Shown here in pieces: positions 8,425-15,497 of a stretch of DNA of 35,946 nucleotides. Source of the DNA: an uncultured bacterium (lineage in GTDB: Bacteria; Bacillota; Negativicutes; Veillonellales; Veillonellaceae); the NCBI GenBank assembly GCA_905214495.1, contig CAJMLW010000017.1, forward strand, positions 1 through 35,946, given 5' to 3'. Below the pieces are notes generated by a model. The model made no database searches, was not told where the DNA came from, and saw nothing but the letters and a program-made list of their open reading frames with translations. Position 1 is the first letter of the stretch. Each line of letters opens with the position of its first letter. A program made the position numbers and the translations under genes.

Positions 8425-9564
8425 TTAATTTTCAGGGTAATTACCAAGTAAGCGGAACTTATCTTGTGATGTATGAAGCTCTGCTAGAACGGATAATACC
8501 TTAGGATCTGCTAGGGATGCCTCTAAGTCGAGGTAGAACAAGAACTCAAAGTTATGGCCTACAATCGGACGAGACTCGAGCTTGGTAAGATTTACGCCGA
8601 TGTTTGCAAACTTGGTAAGTAATGTACCAAGGCCACCTGGAGCATGGCTTGCTGTAGTTACCACGGAGATTTTATTAGCCCCTGGGTATACATGGAAGTC
8701 CTTGCTGATGCAGATAAAGCGCGTATAGTTATTATCGCTATTTTGGATATTGCGCATCAAAGGAGACAAGTTATACAAGTCTGCACATTGAGGTGCTGCA
8801 ATAGCGGCTACACCTGGATCGTCACTGGCTGCTACGAGTTGTGCCGCACGAGCCGTGTTATCGAAGGAACGCAACTCTACGCCTTCTAATTTTTCTAAGA
8901 AGTGGCTGCATTGGCCCAATGCTTGGGGATGAGAGATGATGGTATGAATATCTTCTAATTTAGTTCCTTTTTTCACGAGTAAATCGTGAGAAATCCAAAG
9001 GCGCGTACCGCGCACGATATAGCATTTACGTTCTTCTAGAAGGTCATACACTTCTTTTACAGAACCATTAGAGCTATTTTCGATAGGTAATACGCCGAAT
9101 TGACATTCTCCAGACTCTACAGCGTCGAATACAGCACGGAAGCCTGTTACATAGTGAATTTGGCTGAGGGGCAATAATTTATCGCATGCCACTTGCGCAT
9201 TGCTGCCGAACACGCCAGCACAAGCTACGCTGCCTCGTTGCGGAGGCAAGGTAGGGGATTGCTCAATGGCTTTTTTCATTTTTACTGTGAACTCATTATC
9301 TTGGAATAATTGTTCGGACTGATAGGTACGGCTCAAGCTAAATAATGCTTCGAAGAAACGGCGCGCATATAGATCGAGGTCCGGGCCTGCATCTCGAGTT
9401 ACTTTGTCGAGGATATCTCGTTCCCGTTTGGCATCGTAAATAGCCTTGTTCATTTCTTTTTTCGCCGCCGCAACGTCCTTAGAGAGTTCCATGCGCTCTT
9501 TGAAGAGGGCGAGCATTTGGTCGTTTATATCGTTAATTTTAACGCGTACTTCATCTAAGTTCAT
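8425..9564 (-). CDS. pheA: Chorismate mutase / prephenate dehydratase (P-protein)
   Basis: This 379-residue enzyme turns chorismate into prephenate and then phenylpyruvate, the committed route to phenylalanine. Residues 1-90 form an AroQ-type helical chorismate mutase (VRVKINDINDQMLALFKERM, AIYDAKRERDILDKV). Residues about 112-290 are prephenate dehydratase, with the TRF motif at 281-283. The C-terminal ACT domain from about 298 carries ESRP at 330-333, the phenylalanine-binding signature, so feedback inhibition by Phe is expected. ATG 9564 follows TAGGAGA; a TTG two codons upstream is in frame. Its start overlaps the end of aroC by 14 bases, which implies translational coupling. Confidence 0.93.
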   Translation of the reverse strand: MNLDEVRVKINDINDQMLALFKERMELSKDVAAAKKEMNKAIYDAKRERDILDKVTRDAGPDLDLYARRFFEALFSLSRTYQSEQLFQDNEFTVKMKKAIEQSPTLPPQRGSVACAGVFGSNAQVACDKLLPLSQIHYVTGFRAVFDAVESGECQFGVLPIENSSNGSVKEVYDLLEERKCYIVRGTRLWISHDLLVKKGTKLEDIHTIISHPQALGQCSHFLEKLEGVELRSFDNTARAAQLVAASDDPGVAAIAAPQCADLYNLSPLMRNIQNSDNNYTRFICISKDFHVYPGANKISVVTTASHAPGGLGTLLTKFANIGVNLTKLESRPIVGHNFEFLFYLDLEASLADPKVLSVLAELHTSQDKFRLLGNYPEN

Positions 9565-10645
9565 GGTCAATATCTCCTAAGAAATCAAGAATAACAAGGG
9601 CCGTAACAGCTTCGATTACAGGTACTGCACGAAGCGCTACGCATGGGTCGTGACGACCTTGGATTGTGAGCAATGTGTCCTCTTTTCGGGAAAGTGACAC
9701 AGAATGTTGTTCTTTATAAATGGATGGTGTTGGCTTGATGCCTACTTGCATAACGAGGGGCAAGCCGTTAGTTATACCACCTTGAATACCACCGCTATTA
9801 TTAGTTGTGGTTGTAATCTTGTCGCCGTCCATGGTGAAAGCATCATTCACTTCGGAACCAAGTTGTGCACACATATCAAAGCCACCGCCAAAGGATACGC
9901 CTTTAATGGCGGGCACCCCAAAGATTACGCGAGCTAAGCGGTTTTCAATACCGTCAAAGTTTGGGTTGCCAAGGCCAATTGGTAGCCCTGTAGTAACAAC
10001 TTCAACTATACCACCTGTAGAGTCCCCATCTTTTTTGAGGTTCATAACAAGATTTTCTACTTCGGTGCGCTTTTCTGAATCAACCATAGCAATTGGCTCT
10101 GTAGCGATGTTAGCTAATGCTTTCATATCTGGGTGAACCATGTTGATAGGAGCATCTTGAATCGTTCCCACTTGTTTTAAATGGCCGTGAATTTCGATGC
10201 CTTTTTCCCGTAATAGTTGGATAGCAATACCACCAGCTACGCAGAGTGGAGCTGTTAGACGAGCGGAGAAGTGGCCGCCGCCTCGCATATCTACCTTGTC
10301 ACCGTAGCGCATACGAGCCGTAAAGTCCGCATGAGATGGGCGAGGAATATCGCGAAGGTTATTGTAATCTCTAGAGTGCTGTGATGTATTGCGAATCATA
10401 AATGCCAATGGAGAGCCACTGAGCATGCCGTCCACTATACCTGCTAAAAATTCAGGCACATCGGCTTCCTTACGTTGTGTTGTTAATTGATTTTGTCCTG
10501 GCGCACGACGATTTAAGAACGCTTGTAATTCATTGGTGTCGATTGTGTGACCACATGGTAGACCTTCTACGATGCCTCCAATAGCATATCCATGAGAGGC
10601 GCCAAAGGTAGATACTTGTATAGTTTTACCGAAATTAGATGCCAT
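9551..10645 (-). CDS. aroC: Chorismate synthase
   Basis: AroC eliminates phosphate from EPSP to give chorismate, using reduced FMN. The 364-residue protein shows the family signatures GASHGYAIGGIVEGLPCG near the start, MRYGDKVDMRGGGHFSARLTAPL in the middle and RHDPCVALRAVPVIEAV near the end. ATG 10645 is chosen because AGGAGG lies 8 bases upstream; GTG and ATG codons further upstream fall inside that binding site. The start overlaps the end of aroA by 11 bases and the end overlaps pheA by 14 bases, so the gene sits in a tightly coupled operon. Confidence 0.95.
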   Translation of the reverse strand: MASNFGKTIQVSTFGASHGYAIGGIVEGLPCGHTIDTNELQAFLNRRAPGQNQLTTQRKEADVPEFLAGIVDGMLSGSPLAFMIRNTSQHSRDYNNLRDIPRPSHADFTARMRYGDKVDMRGGGHFSARLTAPLCVAGGIAIQLLREKGIEIHGHLKQVGTIQDAPINMVHPDMKALANIATEPIAMVDSEKRTEVENLVMNLKKDGDSTGGIVEVVTTGLPIGLGNPNFDGIENRLARVIFGVPAIKGVSFGGGFDMCAQLGSEVNDAFTMDGDKITTTTNNSGGIQGGITNGLPLVMQVGIKPTPSIYKEQHSVSLSRKEDTLLTIQGRHDPCVALRAVPVIEAVTALVILDFLGDIDHELR

Positions 10646-11903
10646 GAGCATCACCTCCTAATAAGTTCCAGTCCTCGAAGAAATCTGGATAGGATTTTGT
10701 GATAGCTTCGCTATCTTTTAGCGTAACGGGGCTTTCACTGATGAGGGCCATCAATGTACCGGCCATGACGAGGCGATGGTCATTTACGCAATCACCTTGT
10801 CCACCTTTAAGTATACCATTACCGATGATATATAGGTCATCACCATCTTCGTGAACTGTACCGCCCAAGTCTCTTACGAGATTGGCAACGGCTACGAGAC
10901 GATCAGATTCTTTCAAACGTAGGCGAGCACCTTTAACAAAGGAGCTTTCACCAGAAATAGAGCAGGCGAGGGCTGCTATAACAGGTAACATATCAGGCAT
11001 TTGCTCGAGGTTTGCATGAATAGGTTTAGAGGCGCGACCTGTGACAGTTACATTCATACCATCCCAAACAACATCACAACCGACATCAATCATAACTTGC
11101 ATGATGCGGCGGTCCGCTTGTACAGAATTTTTGTTCATACCAGTAATCGTAATTGGTTTTCCAGTCATACCGGCTGCAATCATCCAGATTGCTGCGTTAG
11201 ACCAGTCACCTTCAATTTGGTAATTATCGCGACCTATGAAGGATGCACCAAATGGAACTGTGAAAGCTTCATTGATGTTTGTGTCAGGTAAGGTATGCTC
11301 TACCTCCACGCCAAAATCACGCATGGTTTCCGTCGTTAATGTCACATAATCACTAGATTGTAGTGGGGTAGTAGACGTGATGGTAGATAAGCCGATTGGA
11401 GGAGCTGCCAACAATAATCCGGAGAAGAATTGGCTGCTCACATCACCGACCATGGAGAAATTACCGCCTTGAAGACGACCTGTCATAGTGAATGGTGGTT
11501 TATCTTGAGAGAATATTACGCCATGAGCTTTCATTTCGCTGAGCATAGGTTCTAGCGGGCGGTCTGGTAAGCGACCTTTTGCATCTACATCTACATTGTT
11601 ACAAATGGACGCTGCTACAGGCAATAAAAGGCGCAATGTAGTACCCGATTCATGAGGTACTACGTCGCCCTTCGTTGGCGCAGGGCCAGGAGTAACGGTA
11701 ACAACTTTATTTTCATATACTACGTGAGCACCTAAGCCACGTAAGGAGTCCATAGTAGCATCGATATCCTTAGAGGTGCGGCTCAGTAATATAGTAGACG
11801 GTGAGCTAGCAAGGGCGGCGCAAATTAACGCGCGATGCGCATGAGCCTTTGCGGGAATGGACGCGATAGTCCCAGTAGGTATGGCGTTCGTTACAGAATG
11901 CAT
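10635..11903 (-). CDS. aroA: EPSP synthase (3-phosphoshikimate 1-carboxyvinyltransferase)
   Basis: AroA joins PEP to shikimate 3-phosphate to form EPSP. The 422-residue chain has the usual two-domain landmarks: ESGTTLRLLLP at 85-95, DVSSQFFSGLLLA at 154-166, the catalytic Asp304 in MPDMLP, and KESDR at 331-335. The N-terminal substrate loop reads IPAKAHAHRAL, keeping Lys19 and Arg24 but carrying Ala20 where most relatives have serine (SKS). Leucine follows Arg91 where the E. coli enzyme has Pro101, as in many Gram-positive enzymes. AAGGAG precedes the start, and aroB ends 10 bases upstream. The overall assignment is secure; kinetic effects of the loop change are unknown. Confidence 0.95.
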   Translation of the reverse strand: MHSVTNAIPTGTIASIPAKAHAHRALICAALASSPSTILLSRTSKDIDATMDSLRGLGAHVVYENKVVTVTPGPAPTKGDVVPHESGTTLRLLLPVAASICNNVDVDAKGRLPDRPLEPMLSEMKAHGVIFSQDKPPFTMTGRLQGGNFSMVGDVSSQFFSGLLLAAPPIGLSTITSTTPLQSSDYVTLTTETMRDFGVEVEHTLPDTNINEAFTVPFGASFIGRDNYQIEGDWSNAAIWMIAAGMTGKPITITGMNKNSVQADRRIMQVMIDVGCDVVWDGMNVTVTGRASKPIHANLEQMPDMLPVIAALACSISGESSFVKGARLRLKESDRLVAVANLVRDLGGTVHEDGDDLYIIGNGILKGGQGDCVNDHRLVMAGTLMALISESPVTLKDSEAITKSYPDFFEDWNLLGGDAHGI

Positions 11904-11913
11904 ATAAATCTCC

Positions 11914-12966
11914 TTAATCTAAATAGGTTGCAAGCTCTTCGTGTGTTACCACTTTGAGTTCGCTGTGGCCATAGCGAGTAGGAACTACAATTTTAATGGT
12001 AGCCCCTTCGCTTTTTTTATCGTGTTTAGCAGCTGCTAAAATCTCTTCTTTTGTTATGGTCGTTGTGGTTGGCAAATCGTGTGCTTCGATGAGAGCCTTT
12101 AATTTTTCTAACGCCTCTGCATCTAATTCTCCATGTTTCACAGCGCCTTGCGCCATGAGGACCATGCCAATCGCTACAGCATAACCATGATGAACCTTAA
12201 AATGGCTTGCCTTTTCGATGCCATGACCAAAGGTATGACCTAAGTTTAAGAGGGCACGAACACCAGATTCGCGTTCATCTTGCTCTACGATATCTGCTTT
12301 TGCTTGAACACAGCGAGCAATTACGCCACTAACGCTATCACGATGTTTTATTAACGGTTTGTTTTCGAGTTGGGTTAATAAGCCTGGTACATCGAGGAAT
12401 CCGTATTTGATAATTTCGCCACATCCATTTTTCCATTCCATGTCTGGCAATGTATTGAGTGTAGTAGGATCACAGAGAACGAGGATAGGCTGCTTGAAAG
12501 CTCCCCACAGGTTTTTACCGGATTCAAGATTAACTGCTGTTTTACCGCCTACAGAGGAGTCTACGGCAGCTAATAGAGAGGTAGGAACCTGTACATAGTC
12601 GATACCACGTAGGTATGTAGCTGCTGCGAAGCCCGCCATATCACCTACTACACCGCCCCCAAGGGCAATGAGAAGGTCTTTACGAGTTAATGATTGAGCC
12701 GCCATATATTCCACTAAATCAATGAGCTGGTGGGCATTTTTGGAGCTTTCACCAGCAGGGAACACATAGTCACAAACAGTATAACCCGCATGTTCCATAT
12801 TAGCTTTCACAGAGTCCAAATAGTGCGGTGCTACATTGCTGTCGCTGACGATGATAACACGGCAATTTGATTTTAACGGTTTTATATAATCGCTGATGCG
12901 TTGTAAAGAGTCTTCCTCGATGATGACGTCATACGGCGTGGATGCGTTAATATGGATGCGAGTCAT
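11914..12966 (-). CDS. aroB: 3-dehydroquinate synthase
   Basis: AroB converts DAHP to 3-dehydroquinate using NAD and a divalent metal. The 350-residue protein has ALGGGVVGDMAGFAAATYLRG at about 101-121 and the pocket VPTSLLAAVDSSVGGKTAVN at 127-146. Candidate metal ligands are Glu184 (CGEIIKYG), His244 (LGHTFGHGIE) and His260 (VHHGYAVAIG). AAAGGA lies upstream of the ATG. It opens the aroB-aroA-aroC-pheA-aroEK block and is separated from aroF by 74 bases that contain a hairpin, so the block may be transcribed partly by read-through from aroF and partly on its own. Confidence 0.95.
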   Translation of the reverse strand: MTRIHINASTPYDVIIEEDSLQRISDYIKPLKSNCRVIIVSDSNVAPHYLDSVKANMEHAGYTVCDYVFPAGESSKNAHQLIDLVEYMAAQSLTRKDLLIALGGGVVGDMAGFAAATYLRGIDYVQVPTSLLAAVDSSVGGKTAVNLESGKNLWGAFKQPILVLCDPTTLNTLPDMEWKNGCGEIIKYGFLDVPGLLTQLENKPLIKHRDSVSGVIARCVQAKADIVEQDERESGVRALLNLGHTFGHGIEKASHFKVHHGYAVAIGMVLMAQGAVKHGELDAEALEKLKALIEAHDLPTTTTITKEEILAAAKHDKKSEGATIKIVVPTRYGHSELKVVTHEELATYLD

Positions 12967-12986
12967 AATAATTCCTTTCTTAAAAG

Positions 12987-13024
12987 AATAAGCTAGTATC
13001 TATTATAACGGATACTAGCTTATT
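12987..13024 (-). terminator. Hairpin between aroF and aroB
   Basis: A perfect 14-bp stem pairs 12987-13000 with 13011-13024 around a 10-base loop. On the minus strand it is followed by CTTTTAAG, a modest U-tract, so it may end a fraction of aroF transcripts before aroB. The loop contains TATAAT on the minus strand, but no matching -35 element was found. Confidence 0.65.
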
Positions 13025-13040
13025 TGTGTGATATTTAAGA

Positions 13041-14054
13041 TTATTTAATGCATTCTACCAATGCTTTACGCAATGCGAATACTTCTTTCATAAGGCTAGT
13101 GAATTGATCTGGACGTAATGCTTGAGGGCCATCGCACAATGCTTTGGATGGATCATTGTGAACTTCAATCATAAGACCGTCTGCACCGCCGCCTACAGAG
13201 GCAAGTGAAAGTGGGCGAACCATACGGCTCATGCCTGCAGCATGGCTAGGGTCCATGATGATTGGCAAGTGAGATAGTTCATGCATCATAGGAATTGCTG
13301 TTACATCTAAAGTATTACGTGTTTTAGGTTCGAATGTACGAATACCACGTTCGCATAATACGATTTGATCATTGCCTTCGGACATGATGTATTCAGCAGC
13401 CATCAACCATTCTTCGTATGTAGCAGATAGACCACGTTTCAACAATACAGGTTTTTTCAATTTGCCTACTTCTTTTAAAAGTGTGAAGTTTTGCATGTTA
13501 CGAGCACCGATTTGAAGCATGTCTACATTGTCGAAGTATTGTAGTTGGGAAATATCCATAACTTCGGATACGATAGGAAGACCAGTTTCTTTTTTAGCTA
13601 ACTCTAATAGCTTTAAACCTTCAGGGCCCATGCCTTGGAAGGAATATGGAGATGTACGAGGCTTGAACGCTCCGCCACGAAGAATTGTAGCACCTGCATC
13701 TTTACATGCTTGGCAAGATGCGAGTACTTGTTCTGGTGTTTCGACGGAGCAAGGACCAGCCATTACAGCGAAGTGACCGCCACCGATAAGTGCACCGCCT
13801 ACATTGATAACGGAATCTTCTGGGTGGAATTTACGGTTCGCTTTTTTGAAAGGTTCTTGAATACGTGTTACTTTATCTACGAAATCAAGGGATTCAATTT
13901 GACGGGAATCAAGGGATGCTGTATCACCGATTAGACCTAAGATATTATAGTGGGCCCCTTCTACAGGATGGATAACAAGACCTTTCGCTTCTAATTCATT
14001 GCGTAATTTTGTTACCTCTGCTTCTGTAGCTGTTGTTTTTAATGTGATGATCAT
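13041..14054 (-). CDS. aroF: DAHP synthase, type I-beta with N-terminal regulatory domain
   Basis: This enzyme condenses PEP and erythrose 4-phosphate to DAHP, the first step of the shikimate pathway. The 337-residue chain matches the Thermotoga-type enzyme: residues 1-65 form a small ferredoxin-like regulatory domain, then the barrel has GPCSVE with Cys102, KPRTSPYSFQG at 131-141, DPSHAAG with His271, Glu297 and Asp308, the expected metal ligands. In relatives the N-terminal domain mediates inhibition by Phe or Tyr. GAGGAGG lies upstream of the ATG. A leader peptide and terminator upstream (14114-14275) indicate attenuation control as well, so the enzyme is likely governed at two levels. Confidence 0.95.
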   Translation of the reverse strand: MIITLKTTATEAEVTKLRNELEAKGLVIHPVEGAHYNILGLIGDTASLDSRQIESLDFVDKVTRIQEPFKKANRKFHPEDSVINVGGALIGGGHFAVMAGPCSVETPEQVLASCQACKDAGATILRGGAFKPRTSPYSFQGMGPEGLKLLELAKKETGLPIVSEVMDISQLQYFDNVDMLQIGARNMQNFTLLKEVGKLKKPVLLKRGLSATYEEWLMAAEYIMSEGNDQIVLCERGIRTFEPKTRNTLDVTAIPMMHELSHLPIIMDPSHAAGMSRMVRPLSLASVGGGADGLMIEVHNDPSKALCDGPQALRPDQFTSLMKEVFALRKALVECIK

Positions 14055-14113
14055 AATAAGTCCTCCTCAAATAACAATGCTAATAGTGGGGCCAACCATA
14101 CGGGATAGCAAAT

Positions 14114-14233
14114 AAAAAAGGGCTACCCGTATTCTAATACGGGTAACCCTTTTACTATTCTAAGCAACGATTGATGATTTCTAAATTAGCGTAGCTCAAA
14201 TAGTTCCTTACCCGTACGTTGGATAAAGAACCA
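14114..14233 (-). promoter_or_regulatory. Four-segment transcription attenuator controlling aroF
   Basis: Read on the minus strand, segment 1 (14221-14233, covering leader codons Trp15 to Gln19) can pair with segment 2 (14201-14213) over 13 bp with three G-U pairs and a 7-base loop. Segment 2 (14208-14216, TACGGGTAA) can instead pair with segment 3 (14138-14146, TTACCCGTA) over 9 perfect bp. Segment 3 lies in the 5' arm of the terminator, an 18-bp stem (14136-14153 with 14116-14133, one G-U pair) followed by TTTTTT (14119-14114). A ribosome stalled at the aromatic codons would cover segment 1 and favour the 2:3 antiterminator. The pairings were drawn by hand; no energies were computed. Confidence 0.88.
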
Positions 14234-14275
14234 ATAAAAGTATTGTTTTGCTACTGTGCTAATTTGGTTAGTCAT
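14186..14275 (-). CDS. Aromatic-rich leader peptide for aroF attenuation (29 residues)
   Basis: This short open reading frame starts at ATG 14275-14273 and stops at TAA 14188-14186. AAAGGAG lies 9 bases upstream. The peptide begins MTNQISTVAKQ and then has the run Tyr12-Phe13-Tyr14-Trp15-Phe16-Phe17, six consecutive aromatic residues covering all three aromatic amino acids; it ends FELR. Such composition is typical of attenuator leader peptides like those of pheA and trp operons in proteobacteria, where scarcity of the charged tRNA stalls the ribosome. The peptide itself probably has no function after synthesis. It is too short for usual gene finders. Confidence 0.88.
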   Translation of the reverse strand: MTNQISTVAKQYFYWFFIQRTGKELFELR

Positions 14276-14308
14276 CTTTTGTTGCTCCTTTCTAAATTTG
14301 ATGTGTAC

Positions 14309-14338
14309 AGTATAAACCCATTTGAGAATTTTATGCAA
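14309..14338 (-). promoter_or_regulatory. Predicted aroF promoter
   Basis: On the minus strand TTGCAT (14338-14333) is followed after 18 bases by TATACT (14314-14309). Transcription would start about 14302, some 27 bases before the leader peptide start codon, consistent with an attenuated leader transcript. No other promoter of similar quality was seen between here and aroF. Confidence 0.65.
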
Positions 14339-14476
14339 GTACTTTTTTTGAAAAATGTAAAAATTCTATAGAAAAATATTGTTTCATCATAGAAAAGTCA
14401 GTATATGGGTGGTAAAATTATTATTAGAAAATACTGCTACATTGGTTGTTATAGGTCTTAATTAATCAGGAGCGTT

Positions 14477-14893
14477 ATGATTATTCAAATTTTAAATGCA
14501 ATTAACGATGATATTAAACAAATTCGGATAGATGTATTCATAAATGAGCAAGGTTTTGAAAATGAATTTGATGATATCGATAAAACCGCAAAATTTGTAC
14601 TTTTATCTATAGATGGGAAAGCTGTTGGTACATGTAGATTTTTTCCAAGCAATATAGATGGAGATGCTCATATTGGACGTATGGCGGTACGCAAATTATA
14701 TCGTGGTCAGAATTTGGGCTCGAAAATCATGCACGCTGCCGAAAATGGTATCCGCCGTGATGGGTTTAAAACTTGTTCCTTATCAGCACAAGTTCAAGCT
14801 AGACCATTCTACGAGTCCCTTGGTTATGTAGCTGAAGGAGAGGAATATCTTGATGAAGGGTGTCCTCATATTTTGATGCGGAAGCAGTTATAA
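14477..14893 (+). CDS. GNAT-family N-acetyltransferase (ElaA/YjcF-like)
   Basis: This 138-residue protein has the GNAT fold: a substrate strand with AVGTCRFFP, the acetyl-CoA loop region IGRMAVRKLYRGQNLGSKIMHAAE (R-G-Q-x-L-G-S), and a C-terminal block LSAQVQARPFYESLGYVAEGEEYLDEGCPHILM. The last segment is characteristic of the ElaA/YjcF subgroup, whose substrates are poorly known. The N-terminal IRIDVFINEQGF also fits this group. AGGAG lies upstream of the ATG. It diverges from aroF and precedes the broken DIP1984 gene. The acceptor substrate cannot be inferred. Confidence 0.87.
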   Translation: MIIQILNAINDDIKQIRIDVFINEQGFENEFDDIDKTAKFVLLSIDGKAVGTCRFFPSNIDGDAHIGRMAVRKLYRGQNLGSKIMHAAENGIRRDGFKTCSLSAQVQARPFYESLGYVAEGEEYLDEGCPHILMRKQL

Positions 14894-14974
14894 GTCGTTG
14901 TATAATATGAATAATTAGATAGGTTGTATTAAATAAATTGATGTCCATATTATTTTGTTACGAGGTGAGTGAAT

Positions 14975-15255
14975 ATGAAACTAGCAGAGGCATTACAAGA
15001 ACGAGCTGACTTAAATAAAAAAATTAGTGATTTACGAGGTCGTTTAAATCAAATATGCGTCTATCTGCATATCGTGCTTTAGCAGATAGTGCAAGTGCTA
15101 TCAATTATCGTGCTCGTGGTTCGGAAATTAAAATGATAGCAACTGTGAATGTAAGTGAATTACAAAAAACAGCAGATGTAATATCCAAGGAGATTCGTAT
15201 CTTAGATAATTTATTACAGTTAACTAATTGGACGGTTGATTTAATAGAGTATTAA
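14975..15255 (+). pseudogene. DIP1984-family gene broken by an internal deletion
   Basis: The 5' part, from ATG 14975 behind GAGGTGAG, encodes MKLAEALQERADLNKKISDL and a few more residues, the hallmark N-terminus of DIP1984-family proteins (about 150 residues, function unknown). The 3' part, from about 15055 in another frame, encodes MRLSAYRALADSAS, then a GSEIKMIATVNVSELQK segment and a final NWTVDLIEY, the matching C-terminal half. The middle of the family, which I estimate at some 50-60 residues, is absent and the frame shifts at the junction near 15050-15055. Translation from the first ATG stops at 15082. I therefore call a deletion pseudogene. The family assignment is from memory of the conserved termini. 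Confidence 0.78.
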
Positions 15256-15261
15256 TCATAA

Positions 15262-15381
15262 GTTGGTAATCAAGATAGGGTGGATACAAAGCCACGATTG
15301 CTTAATTCGTAAAAAGATGATATTCCATTACATGTACGGGGCATTGAAGGTATGTATTGTGTAGGCCCTTATGGCGTATAA
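15262..15381 (+). pseudogene. Possible degraded coding fragment
   Basis: One frame after the DIP1984 remnant reads VGNQDRVDTKPRLLNS, a stop, then KDDIPLHVRGIEGMYCVGPYGV and a stop. The composition looks protein-like rather than random, and both pieces are in the same frame. There is no start codon with a binding site and I do not recognise a family. It may be debris of a lost gene, or chance. Confidence 0.25.
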
Positions 15382-15447
15382 ATGTATGGTTATTTTTTAT
15401 AATGTATTACCATGTGTCAACTATTTTGATGAGGGTGGCGTTGGGGA

Positions 15448-15494
15448 CTATAAAAAGGAGTGTTTTCACAGATTTGCTGTGAAAACACTCCTTT
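15448..15494 (-). terminator. Terminator of the nrdA-nrdB operon
   Basis: A perfect 18-bp stem pairs 15454-15471 with 15477-15494 around ATTTG. On the minus strand it follows the nrdB stop after a few bases and is itself followed by TTTTTA. Confidence 0.9.
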
Positions 15495-15497
15495 CTT

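Noticed and set aside
13001..13010. Promoter for aroB inside the aroF-aroB hairpin loop (TATAAT on the minus strand)
   Set aside because: The position 17 bases upstream reads CACACA, not a -35 element, so the motif is probably chance.
14055..14302. T-box leader before aroF
   Set aside because: The leader is too short and has no T-box sequence or specifier stem; the aromatic leader peptide explains the region better.
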